Below, piece by piece: positions 11,829 through 22,579 of a stretch of 64,000 nucleotides of DNA (its first letter is position 1; the number at the start of each line of letters is the position of its first letter). The DNA comes from Populus alba. Its lineage: Eukaryota > Streptophyta > Magnoliopsida > Malpighiales > Salicaceae. The notes under the pieces are model-generated. The model saw only the letters and a program-made list of their open reading frames with translations, had not been told where the DNA came from and made no database searches. The DNA lies in NCBI RefSeq assembly GCF_005239225.2, contig NC_133299.1, positions 11,846,967-11,910,966 on the forward strand. Direction: 5' to 3'. Position numbers and translations under genes: made by a program.

Positions 11829-13485
11829 AAACCAGAGTTGGTCGCTCACGTATGGTCACAGCTAGTTCATCTAGCAACGAGGATGATATTTTCTTAGATG
11901 CCTCTTAAGAAGAGGCACCTACACTACCTGCACCGTCAACCGATACTGCCTCTTCCAGCGCTACTTCACAGCACAGAGGCGGCATGCCTTCGCAGCGGAA
12001 TCAATTTACCCGCAAGTACGAGGCACAGTGGAAGGACGACTTTTCAATGTAAGTTTGTTAAGGTTTTAGTTTTTTTAAAAAAAAAAATTATAACATAATT
12101 TATGAAGTAATCACTATTTCATTAATTTTATTTATTTTCAGATTCACAAACATTGAGGTCGCCCGAGTAATATCATCGGCGTTTAAATCGTTGATGGAGA
12201 TTTCATTGTTTCAATGGAGTCAGATATCCAGGCATCCTAAATGGATGCCTCAAATCAATGCATGGTTTGACAGATTTGAGGTTGGTGTTAATTTATAATT
12301 GTAAATAAATTATTATTTTTATTTAAAATTAATTATTTATACACAAGACAAATTATGTTGGGACAGTGAGCATAACAATGTTGTGAGGAGGGTGTGGAAA
12401 AATCACGCGGCAACTAGGTAACATCGAAAACAATACAATATTTTTTTTAGATAAAAATTTATGTTTTCAAATGTAATTTTTGGTTGCGTGAAGTAGGTTG
12501 CGTGATTTTTGGTGTGAAGCACAAAAAAGGACAAAAAAAACCGCGAGAGATAGAGGTTTCCAAGGCTGGAACGATGTTGCGGTTTGGAGGGATTTCAAAT
12601 CAATATACATCCCAAAAGATATATGGCCACACTATCTTGAGCACGTGATGTCTGAGTGGTTCACACGACGCTTACAGTCCGGTGCTAGCAACCGAAATCG
12701 GTCAATTTATGGCTCGGTGACAACGCACACTAGTGGTTCTGTTCCGTTTACTGCACATGCGAAACGAATGGTAAGATTAATTTAAATGAAATATATCATT
12801 AAATTAATTTGTTGTTAATAAATCTTTTTTCATTATAGGATACATCTCTTGGACGTGAGCCGAGCCTGGTGGAGCTGTTTGTGGAGATGCACGTGCGGAG
12901 TCAAAACCACCAAAAGGGGGTGCAACAGTTCGTTGACAACTGTGCTCAACATTTCATGGTATGTTTGTTCAACCATTTTATTTTTTAAGTTATTATGTTT
13001 ATTGAATTGAATATGATGATTACTTTTTTTATTTTCAGAAGACCTATAATAATCAGTTGAGGGAGAGATACGGGGATGATCCTTTGACCCATCCGGAATT
13101 CAATCTGGATTTGTGGATGGAGGTTGGATCGTCTGGTGGACCCGATAAAAATTGGATTTACGGTCTCTCCAACACTACGGCTGACAACTTGTGGTTGGCC
13201 CGTAGTGTTTCAACCATTGGGAGCTCCCAATCTGAGTTCATGGCCTTGCAACAACACATGGCTCAACTCACCAAAAAATACGACCATCTATCAGTGGTGT
13301 ACGCACAACTCAAAGCGGCTCATGCACAACAAAGAATGGAGTATGCACAACAAAAAGCGGATCATGAACAGCTTCGTGAAATGGCCATGAACATGGCATC
13401 ACAAAGTGGAACATGTGCACCTAATCCTTTTTGGCCGTATAACCACCAGCATCCTCCTCCTCCTCCAGCTCCACCTTTATATTAA
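11829..13485 (+). pseudogene. Transposase_24-like (Ptta/En/Spm) gene of the CACTA element
   Basis: This is a multi-exon gene of the plant Ptta/En/Spm family, the second protein of many plant CACTA elements, probably a DNA-binding accessory. Readable exons are about 11829-12048, 12142-12280, about 12372-12419, 12497-12770, 12839-12958 and 13039-13485 (stop at 13483-13485), joined by GT-AG introns. Conserved pieces are LRDFWCEAQKRTKKTARDRG, WPHYLEHVMSEWFTRR, the PSLVELFVEMHVR block and the final LTHPEFNLDLWMEVG. A glutamine-rich heptad-like region (residues from about 13230 to 13390) suggests a coiled coil, and the C-terminus is a short polyproline tail. An in-frame TAA near 11907 in the first exon and the lack of an intact start argue it is broken, although exons 4-6 are undamaged. 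Confidence 0.85.
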
Positions 13486-13708
13486 TTTGTAATAAATATT
13501 ATTTACCTTTAAAATTTCATTTAATATTTTTTTTGAGACACGATCAGTTTGTAATGAATATTATTTAACTTTATTTTTTTTTTGTTTTTCATGTTTAATA
13601 GAAATTTTATTTGCATAATTGGTTTTTATTACCATTAATTTATATAATTTTATATTATGTATTCTAAATAATTTTTTAAAAACAAATTTAAAAAAAATAT
13701 ATTACAAA

Positions 13709-14204
13709 GGGTTTTACCGACGGAATGAATCGTTGGCATTTGAAAGTAGCTGCCACATTCACTGACAAATTTACAGACAGATATATTCGGTCGGTATTTC
13801 ATCACCGACAGCTTTACCGACGGAATGAATCCATCAGCATTTGATGGTAGTTGCCACAAGTACCGATAAATTTACAGACAGATATCTTCGGTCGGTATTT
13901 CAAACACTCACCGACAAATTTACTGACGGTATATGGTCGTTGGTAAATCACACTATCACCGACGGAATAAAATCCGTTGGTATATTTCAAGTGAGAAACT
14001 TTTTTTTGGCGCGCAAATTCCGTTTCTAAAACCATCAGCAAATGGTTTTTTTGTGTTTCCGACTGATATAGCGACGGAATGTGGAATTACCGATGAAAGG
14101 AAAGCCGACGGACGTATTCCATCGGTGACAACATTGGTAAATAATTTACCGACGAACTCGTAATCACACACCGACATAATATTTCCATCGGTAAAACTGT
14201 GAAA
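13709..14204. repeat. CACTA 3' subterminal repeats
   Basis: Many direct and inverted copies of ACCGACGGAAT and TTTACAGACAGATAT-type blocks up to the 3' terminus at 14214. Two near-copies of a ~115-bp block start at about 13709 and 13811. Confidence 0.85.
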
Positions 14205-14214
14205 TCTTGTAGTG

Positions 14215-14991
14215 TGTGTGTGTGTGTATGAAACTTAACATGTTTGGAGCAACAATTACGGATTTTTTTCACTTTATCCTATATTGAACATTAAAATTCT
14301 ATTTGAAGTAATTTAAGATAGTAACTTCAAAATACAAAAATATATGTTTTACCATTAATATATATATTACCATGAAACTTAACATATTTGAAACAAAAAT
14401 TACAAATTTTTTTCACGTTATTTTTTATTAAGTATTTAGATTTTATTTAACATGCAAAAATGAGCACGTATAATGGATCATCAAATAAATATTTAGTTCC
14501 CATATTGACTTAGTACTTCTAATAGGAAAAATCATTTAAATTAAAGGGCAAAACTTATAGATTAAAAGATAGAACAAAATCATTTCAATCTATATATAGA
14601 AGGTAGTTGCTCATGCTATTTGAAAGAAAAGAAACCTACTATAACCATGAGCACAAATGGAATCAAGAATTATGTGCTCGAATACAATGGTATGGTCAGT
14701 TTTTTTTCTCACACAACAAAAATGTTAACACAACACATAGCAAAACACCACACCGACTCTATTTGTGAGAATGATGTTTGTGAGGATCAATAACGCGCAC
14801 CACAATCCATGTTTTGTATATTTTTTCATGGTTTCTTGCCTTATTTTACCATGTAAAATTATTTATCTATATAGTTAATGTATTAGAAATTTATTTTGAC
14901 AATATATGGTTACTGGACACATTTGAAGTCAAATTCAAAATGGGATGTATTCACTTTTAAGGTTAAGATTTTGATGGAGGTTATGTTGTAA
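14215..14991. other. AT-rich spacer
   Basis: A short TG run follows the CACTA end (14213-14228). A block with CATGAAACTTAACAT recurs at about 14227 and 14372. No gene is recognised. Confidence 0.6.
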
Positions 14992-15730
14992 CACTACCAG
15001 AAAATCGATAAATACAAATAGAAATACCGAGGGAATATTTTTGTCGATAAGTTTCTGAGGGATTTTACCAACGGAAATATTCTCTCGGTATATACCGAGG
15101 GAATTATAGTGGGAAAAAAATAAAACAAAGCAAAAAAAAATGATGATGTATCATTTTTACCAACGAAATTACCAACAAAATCAATTTCATTGGTAAACTG
15201 TGAACACTATCATGTCAATTACAAAGGGAATCACCGACAGAAAATTCCTTCGGTATTTTCCAGAAAGTTCTAGAACTGTTCACTTTCCAATTGCATTGTT
15301 AATTGTTGTTCTTTACGGACAAAATCACCGACAGATTGAAAAGTCATCGGTGTTATTTGGTGGTTTTTTGAAAAAATTCAATTAATTTAAAATTTTCATT
15401 TAAATATTACAGACGGAATCACCGACGAATTGAAAAATCGTTAGTGATTGTTGCCAGTTTCTGAAAACTTTTAATGAAATTGAAAATTTAAATTAAATAT
15501 TATAGACAGAATTACAGATGAAATAATTAAAAAATATTAATAGTTAATTATCCATCAGTAAAACCGTCGCTAACACGCCCCAATAAAAAGCCTAAACCCC
15601 TTATTTCACAAGAGACGGACTCATTTCTTATTATTATTATTCCCTATATGTAAAAAACATCAATATATATTTCTTTCTCTTCTCTTATCTCCTCATCTAC
15701 TTCTCTTCCTCTCCTTGCTCGGGTATGTCT
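14992..15730 (+). mobile_element. CACTA 5' end (fragment)
   Basis: CACTACCAGAAAATCGAT at 14992 is nearly the same terminus as that of the minus-strand relic at 4987. CCGAGGGAAT/ACCGACGAA-type subterminal motifs follow to about 15560, then a C/T-rich leader (15655-15730). I could not find the matching 3' terminus before the receptor kinase gene, so the element is truncated or interrupted by the tandem array that follows. Confidence 0.75.
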
Positions 15731-15930
15731 TCTTCTTCTTTCTTCTTTTATACTCTTAGTTTGTTTAATTAATATGCTTTACGAAATTTTTTCTCTCTCC
15801 TTAGCCTCACTTGCAACTACATTAAGGTAAGAGTTTTCTTTTTCTTCTTTTTTCATGATTGTTTTCACTATATTTGTTTTTTTATTTTATTTTTAATTGT
15901 TTTTGTTATTAATAATTGTATTGTTTTTTT

Positions 15931-18900
15931 ACTTTTCTAATTGTTTTTTTGTCTCTCGATTTCATTCTTCAACAATGAGTAAATTGGGATTTAGGTTTCG
16001 TGATTTTTTTTATGAGATTATCCTCATCTCATGACTTAGGTTACTGGTTTGGCAAGTCAAACAGGGTTGACTAGAGTGTTTTTTTCATTTTTTTAATCAT
16101 TTTTTTTTCAATTTATCTTTAAATATTATGTTGATTAAGAATTGAACTTCATAATTTGTTTCAATTTTCTTTCTATTAGGTTATCCTGATCTAATGATTT
16201 AGGTCGCGAGTTTGGCAAGTTAACCCAAGTTGATTGGGGTTATTTTTTGTTCTATTTTTAATTAATGTTTTTTTCAATTTCATCGTTCAATATTGAGTCT
16301 GTTGAAAATTAGATTTTATAATTTGTTTGGATTTGTTTTTCATGAGATTATCATATACCATGGCTTGGCATATGGATTAGTTGAATAACCCGGCTTGACC
16401 CGAATTGATCTAATATTTTGTTGTCTTAATATTTATATAAATAATCTCATCTTGAATATTTATTATGAGACAAACCATATTTTTACTAGTCATTTGTGTA
16501 GCTTTTGAACTTGTTAAATCAATAAAATCATATCAAATCCATCCTTAAATATTTTAAAATTATTTTTTATTATAAAAACACATTAATAATACCTAAATAT
16601 ATTAAAAACAACTTGCAATATAACACGCGAGAAAATAATCTTATCATTATTGTATTTTATTACATAATATGTTAAGGTGGCTACAAGTCGAGGGAGGACA
16701 ATACATGTTAGCTTTTGTCCTGTATGTTCTTCCCTTGGTATCATTTAAAGTTTGGCACATAGATTTTTTCCACCCTGACCCAGAGTCGACTTGGACTTGG
16801 ATCCTTCTTCTAGGTTGTAAGAACCTTGTGGACACAAAACTTCAATGTGAAAATAGGAATTGTTGCCATGAATGTATTGGCAGTTTGTTTTTATTTTTTA
16901 TGAGTATTTTTAAAAAAAAAGTAATTTTTTTAATTTTGACCCGAACCGCAGGTTTTACGAGTTAGCTCGGTTAACTCAAGTTTTTTCACTTTTCTAATTG
17001 TTTTTTTGTCTCTCGATTTCATTCTTCAACAATGAGTGAATTGGGATTTAGGTTTCGTGATTTACTTTTTATGAGGTTATCCTCATCTCATAACTTAGGT
17101 TACTAGTTTGGTAGGTCAAACCAGGTTGACGAGAGTGTTTTTTCCTGTTTTTTAATCATTTTTTTTATTTATCTTTAAATATTAGGTTGATTAAGAATTG
17201 AACTTCATAATTTGTTTCAATTTTCTTTCTATTAGGTTATCTTGGTCTAATGATCTAGGTCGCGAGTTTGGCAAGTTAACCCAAGTTGACTGGGGTCATT
17301 TTTTATTCTATTTTTAATTTATTTTTTTTTCAATTTCATCGTTCTATATCGAGCCTGTTAAAAATTAGATTTTATAATTTGTTTGGATTTGATTCTCATG
17401 AGATTATCATATATCATGACTTGGCATATGGATTAGCTGAATAACCTGGCTTGACCCGAATTGATCTAATATTTTGTTGTCTTAATATTTATATAAAAAT
17501 CTCATCTTGAATATTTATTATGAGACAAACCATATTTTTACTAATCATTTGTGTAGCTTTTGAACTTGTTAAATCAATAAAATCATATCAAATCCATCAT
17601 TATATATTTTAAAATTATTTTTTATTATAAAAACACATTAATAATACATAAATATATTAAAAACAACTTGCAATATAACACGCGAGAAAATAATCTTATC
17701 ATTATTGTATTTTATTACATAATATGTTAAGGTGGCTACAAGTTGAGGGAGGACAATACATGTTAGCTTTTGTCCTGTATGTTCTTCCCTTGGTATCATT
17801 TAAAGTTTGGCACATAGATTTTTTCCACCGGGTCAGAGTCGACTTGGATTTGGATCCTTCTTCTAGGTTGTAAGAACCTTGTGGACACAAAACTTCAATG
17901 TGAAAATAGGAATTGTTGCCATGAATGTATTGGCAGTTTGTTTTTATTTTTTATGAGTATTTTTAAAAAAAGTAATTCTTTTAATTTTGACCCGAACCGC
18001 AGGTTTTACGAGTTAGCTCGGTTAACTCAAGTTTTTTCACTTTTCTAATTGTTTTTTTGTCTCTCAATTTCATTCTTCAACAATGAGTGAATTGGGATTT
18101 AGGTTTCGTGATTTATTTTTTATGAGGTTATCCTCATCTCATAACTTAGGTTACTGGTTTGGTAGGTTAAACCGGGTTGACGAGAGTGTTTTTTCCTGTT
18201 TTTTAATCATTTTTTTTATTTATCTTTAAATATTAGGTTGATTAAGGATTGAACTTCATAATTTGTTTCAATTTTCTTTCTATTAGGCTATCCTGATCTA
18301 ATGATCTAGGTCGCGAGTTTGGCAAGTTAACCCAAGTTGACTGGGGTCATTTTTTATTCTATTTTTAATTTATTTTTTTTTTCAATTTCATCGTTCTATA
18401 TCGAGCCTGTTGGAAATTAGATTTTATAATTTGTTTGGATTTATTTTTCATGAGATTATTATATATCATGGCTTGGCATATGGATTAGCTGAATAACCCG
18501 ACTTGACCCGAATTTATCTAATATTTTGTTTTCTTAATATTTATATAAAAAATATCATTTTGAATATTTATTATGAGACAAACCATATTTTTACTAGTTA
18601 TTTATGTAGCTTTTGAACTTGTTAAATCAAGAAAATCATATCAAATCCATCATTATATATTTTAAAATTATTTTTTATTACAAAAACACATTAATAATAA
18701 TTAAATATATTAAAAACAATCTTGCAATATGAGACGCGAGAAAATAATCTTATCATTATTGTATTTTATTACATAATATGTTAGGTGGCTACAAGTCGAG
18801 GGAGGACAATACATGTTGGCTTTTGTCCTGTATGTTCTTCCCTTGGTATCATTTAAAGTTTGGCACATATATTTTTTCCACCCTGACCCAGAGTCGACTT

Positions 18901-19018
18901 GGACTTGGATCCTTCTTCTAGGTTGTAAGAACCTTGTGGACACAACTTCAATGTGAAAATAGGAATTGTGGACATGAATGTATTGGCAGTTTGTTTTTAT
19001 TTTTGAAGAGTATTTTTT
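15931..19018. repeat. ~1.05-kb tandem repeat, 3 units
   Basis: The unit starting ACTTTTCTAATTG occurs at 15931, 16988 and 18039 (periods 1057 and 1051). Units share long near-identical stretches, such as the block around GTGGCTACAAGTCGAGGGAG at 16678, 17733 and 18784, and differ by scattered substitutions and small indels. The third unit lacks the last ~60 bp, which contain GACCCGAACCGCAGG. A ~62-codon minus-strand open frame is kept in all three units, but it has no recognisable domain and I do not call it a gene. Confidence 0.93.
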
Positions 19019-19019
19019 T

Positions 19020-19180
19020 TAAAATATTTTATTTACTTTAAATTAATATGTTTTGGTGTTTTTAGATTATTTTAATGTGCTAATATAAAAAAATAATTTT
19101 TAAAAAATATTATTTTGAAACATTTATCAGTAAAAAACACTTTAAAAAAATCGCAATTACACTCCCAAACAGGCTTATGA
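19020..19180. mobile_element. MITE arm (poplar-type TTGGTGTTTTTAGAT family)
   Basis: One arm of a MITE-like family that recurs in the window (32.7, 33.7, 40.3, 42.5, 47.8 kb). It shows TTTTAGATTATTTTAATGTG and an end like CACTCCCAAACAGGC. The opposite arm is not present, so it is a fragment abutting the 1.05-kb array. Confidence 0.65.
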
Positions 19181-19655
19181 TATTATAGCATAGAGTAATT
19201 TTTAAAAATATTTTTAAATTTATATTGATTTTGTTATATTAGTATATTAAAATTATTTTAAAATTTTAAAAATATTAATTTAATATTTTTTAAATAAAAT
19301 TTTTAAACCACTTATAATAAATAAGTGTTAATGCAAAAACAAACCATCACTGTAATTCTCAGAAAAACTGGTCCATGTTTCACATCTAAACAAATATCTG
19401 ACTCCTATTTTCTCTCACCCGTGAACAATACGGCAGGAACTAAATGCTCCCACGTGCATATTTGAACATGTGCTTACAATAATATGATTCACCCAATGCA
19501 TAATAGACATGATAGCCTTCTAAGCTGTCAAATTGCTCATAAAAAAAAAAAAAAAAATCATTCAAGAGAGGATGACTTCGCCCCCCTTGGGAGGCCTATA
19601 GATGATAATTGTTCTTACCAAACAACATACAAGTTGCAAGCCAATCCTGGGCCTC
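19181..19655 (+). promoter_or_regulatory. upstream region of the receptor kinase with a G-box
   Basis: The core CACGTG lies at 19451-19456, about 200 bp before the chosen start codon. G-boxes bind bZIP and bHLH factors, so light or ABA response is possible but not shown. No convincing TATA box is seen. An A-run at 19542-19557 precedes the gene. Confidence 0.4.
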
Positions 19656-22055
19656 ATGGGGAGTTCTCAAACTTCAATCCCTCCAAAAATAAACTGTTTC
19701 CTCACTGTTTTGTTCTTGTTTCTTTCAACTTCAAGTGCCCAGAACGTTTTGCGAAGAGGTTCATCTCTATCAGTAGAAGATGATTCAGACATCCTTATCT
19801 CACCAGATAAAACATTCTCTTGTGGATTCTATGGGCTGGGACAAAATGCTTATTGGTTCTCTATTTGGTTCACCAATTCCAAGGACAGGACTGTGGTTTG
19901 GATGGCCAACAGAGACAGACCTGCTAATGGCCGAGGTTCAAGAGTTTCTCTACGACGAGACGGTGCAATGGTCTTGACAGATGTTGATGGCTCCATCATA
20001 TGGGAGACTAACACCACCTCCACTGATGTTGGAAGAGCAGAGCTTCTGGACACTGGTAACCTTGTTCTAAAAGACCCTGGTGGTAAGATTCTATGGCAAA
20101 GCTTTGATTTTCCTACTGATACACTTCTTCCAAACCAGTTATTTACTAAGAGGACAAAGCTGGTTGCTAGATTGCATAGCGGGTCTTATGCCTCTGGATA
20201 TTTTAGTTTCTTTTTTGATAATGATAATGTGCTGAGGTTGATATATGATGGTCCTGATATTTCAAGCATATACTGGCCTAATCCTGATTTTAATCCGTTC
20301 GGAAATGGTAGAACAAATTATAATAGCAGCAGAACTGCAGTTTTTGATGAAATGGGCCATTTTATATCTAGTGATTTGCTCCAGTTCAGCGCTCCTGACA
20401 CGGGTTTATTAAGGATCAAAAGGAGGCTAACAATGGACCATGATGGGAATCTCAGGCTTTATAGCCTGAACAATGAAACTGGATTGTGGGTGATATCATG
20501 GCAAGCTCTTTCTCAGCTTTGTAATGTTCATGGAATTTGTGGGATAAACTCGATTTGTGTAAATACACCGGACCCCAAGTGTTCATGCCCACCTGGCTAT
20601 GAGATCACTGAGCCTGGTAATTGGAATAAAGGCTGCAAGCCTATGTTCAACAGCACTCTTTCACAGTCTCAGCAAGTGAAGTTTGTGCTGTTGCCCCATG
20701 TAGATTACTGGGGATTTGATCTTAATTACAGTGAATCCACTACATTCAACTCCTGCATGAAGCTCTGCTTGGGGGATTATCGGTGTAAAGCATTCAGCTA
20801 TAGGCTAGATGGGAAAGCACTTTGCTACACAAAAGGCGTGCTTTTCAATGGTTACCAGTCCCCAAGTTTTCCAGGCAATATATATCTGAGATTGCCAGAT
20901 AGTGTTGAGACATCTCAACTAGGTATTCTTAATGGCACTGACCTCATTTGCCAGTCTGCTGAATCAGAAACAACGATCGGTTCTCCTTCTATGTATAACT
21001 TCAACACTAAGAGGACGAGATGGGTTTATTTTTACTCATTTGCTTCTGCCATTGGACTTGTTGAAATTCTCTTTGTAGTTTCAGGTTGGTGGTTTCTTTT
21101 CGGAAAGCGTGGTTCGCCAAATTTGGCGGAAGACGGATATAATCTGGTATTAAGTCCATTTAGGAGGTTTACTTACACTGAGCTCAAGAAGGCGACGAAT
21201 AACTTCAAGGAAGAGCTGGGAAGGGGAGGTTCTGGAGCCGTATATAAGGGCATTTTGACAGATGAAAGGGTTGTAGCTGTGAAGAGACTGGAAAACATGA
21301 ACCAAGGGGAAGATGTATTTTGGGCAGAAGTGAGCACAATTGGAAAAATCAATCACATGAACCTGGTGAGAATGTGGGGGTTCTGTTCAGAGGGCAAACA
21401 CAGACTCCTAGTCTATGAGTACATGGAATATCAATCACTGGACAAGCATCTATTCTCCCCAACGTTTCTTGAATGGAAAGACAGGTTTAAAGCGGCCTTA
21501 GGGATAGCTAAGGGCTTGGCTTATCTTCATCACGAGTGTTTAGAATGGGTTATACATTGTGATGTGAAGCCAGGAAATATTCTTTTGGACAGTGAATTTG
21601 AACCCAAGATTGCAGATTTTGGGCTTGCCAAGTTGTCTCAGAGGGGTGGTAATAGCTCTGACTTCTCTCAGATTCGAGGAACCAAGGGTTACATGGCTCC
21701 AGAGTGGGCTACAAATCTTCCTATCACTGCAAAAGTTGATGTTTATAGTTATGGAGTTGTGGTTCTAGAGATAGTGAAAGGAATCCCACTCTCAAATTGG
21801 GTCATAGAGGGCAGGGAAGAGGATGATGAATCAGATCTAACACGGTTTGTCAGAGTTGTGAAAAGGAAAATTCAGTGCGGAGAGACCTCTTGGATAGAAG
21901 AAGTAGTGGATCCAAGATTGAATGGTCAGTTTAACAGGAGCCAAGCAACAACGATTGTTGAACTTGGCATGTCTTGTGTAGAGGAAGATAGAAACAAGAG
22001 ACCAACAATGGATTCAGCAGTCCAAGCTCTATTAGAATGTCTAGATGAATCTTAA
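19656..22055 (+). CDS. G-type lectin S-receptor-like serine/threonine-protein kinase (ZmPK1-like)
   Basis: Single-exon gene, 799 aa from the chosen ATG. The ATG at 19602 would add 18 residues ahead of the signal peptide and is less likely. In order: signal peptide (about 12-29), B-lectin (mannose-binding) domain (about 40-160, with VVWMANRDRP and the GNLVL block), EGF-like Cys cluster (about 289-330), PAN/apple domain (about 340-420), one transmembrane helix (456-482) and a kinase domain (about 519-795). The kinase has the glycine loop GRGGSG (522-527), Lys543 in VAVKR, HCDVKPGN (634-641), DFG (654-656) and APE (681-683). Cys replaces the usual Arg before the catalytic Asp, so it is a non-RD kinase, a class common in immune receptors. 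Family knowledge predicts a plasma-membrane receptor sensing an extracellular, possibly carbohydrate, ligand; the ligand cannot be read from sequence. All catalytic residues are present and the frame is intact, so it looks functional. It stands alone between repeats. Confidence 0.95.
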   Translation: MGSSQTSIPPKINCFLTVLFLFLSTSSAQNVLRRGSSLSVEDDSDILISPDKTFSCGFYGLGQNAYWFSIWFTNSKDRTVVWMANRDRPANGRGSRVSLRRDGAMVLTDVDGSIIWETNTTSTDVGRAELLDTGNLVLKDPGGKILWQSFDFPTDTLLPNQLFTKRTKLVARLHSGSYASGYFSFFFDNDNVLRLIYDGPDISSIYWPNPDFNPFGNGRTNYNSSRTAVFDEMGHFISSDLLQFSAPDTGLLRIKRRLTMDHDGNLRLYSLNNETGLWVISWQALSQLCNVHGICGINSICVNTPDPKCSCPPGYEITEPGNWNKGCKPMFNSTLSQSQQVKFVLLPHVDYWGFDLNYSESTTFNSCMKLCLGDYRCKAFSYRLDGKALCYTKGVLFNGYQSPSFPGNIYLRLPDSVETSQLGILNGTDLICQSAESETTIGSPSMYNFNTKRTRWVYFYSFASAIGLVEILFVVSGWWFLFGKRGSPNLAEDGYNLVLSPFRRFTYTELKKATNNFKEELGRGGSGAVYKGILTDERVVAVKRLENMNQGEDVFWAEVSTIGKINHMNLVRMWGFCSEGKHRLLVYEYMEYQSLDKHLFSPTFLEWKDRFKAALGIAKGLAYLHHECLEWVIHCDVKPGNILLDSEFEPKIADFGLAKLSQRGGNSSDFSQIRGTKGYMAPEWATNLPITAKVDVYSYGVVVLEIVKGIPLSNWVIEGREEDDESDLTRFVRVVKRKIQCGETSWIEEVVDPRLNGQFNRSQATTIVELGMSCVEEDRNKRPTMDSAVQALLECLDES

Positions 22056-22579
22056 ACCCAGCTTTTGGTAATTGCTTCAAATTGTATACTGTTAAGTAGT
22101 TTCCTTTCGGAGTTTTAGCTCTAACGTAATTTTGTGCTTCTGTCATCGAATAACAGTCGTGTTGTTAAAATTCTACCTTGACATGATTGTTGATATTTTC
22201 CCTACAGCATCACACTTGACATGATTTAGTGCTTCGGATGTAAAAATTGTTTGGTCAATTTGCGTTGTCATGCATGGGCGATTGGCCATTAGGGACTGAC
22301 GCATGCCTTCAGGTTTTGAAATAACACGAGGTTTGCAAACTAGCTCACTAGTTTTCTTCACCACAAATTACTATGATTGCCTGTTAAATTTAAAAATGTC
22401 TCAACCGGAAATAAACAAAATGGTTTAGTACTCACTGACGGAGTTCGGACCCGTGCTTGCTTGAGGCAACCGTGGCTGAACAGCCTGTTTGTTTATGCAG
22501 TTGTTTTTAATATTTTTGAAGCAAATCACATGAAATAATTGTTTGGTAATGAGTAAAACGTCATTTATTGTTCATGGCC
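22056..22579. other. 3' flank of the receptor kinase
   Basis: Probable 3' UTR and intergenic DNA. A B-box-like string (GGTCCGAACTCCG on the minus strand, about 22440-22453) is present without a convincing A box. A short MITE-like scrap (CCTGTTTGTTTATGCAGTTG, about 22484-22503) follows. No gene. Confidence 0.45.

Larger units (their letters stand above)
5971..14214 (+). mobile_element. CACTA (En/Spm) DNA transposon with two gene modules
   Basis: The right end reads TCTTGTAGTG at 14205-14214, the reverse complement of CACTACAAGA. The left end at 5971-5980 (AAATACAAGA) matches this terminus at 8 of 10 bases. Both ends are followed inward by many copies of a CCGACGGAA-type motif, as expected for subterminal transposase-binding repeats. 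Within are a TNP2-like (Transposase_21) gene remnant at 7106-9960 and a Transposase_24-like gene at about 11829-13485, both on +. The 3-bp flanks (ACA and TGT) do not match, so target duplication is unproven. Stops and deletions in both genes make it non-autonomous. Confidence 0.85.

Noticed and set aside
16647..18943. A ~62-77-codon minus-strand open frame repeated three times
   Set aside because: Its preservation is explained by the similarity of the 1.05-kb tandem units. No domain, and the N-terminus changes by indel between units.
22436..22560. B-box-like string suggesting a tRNA gene or SINE on the minus strand
   Set aside because: No A box at the right distance, no cloverleaf, no tail or duplication.
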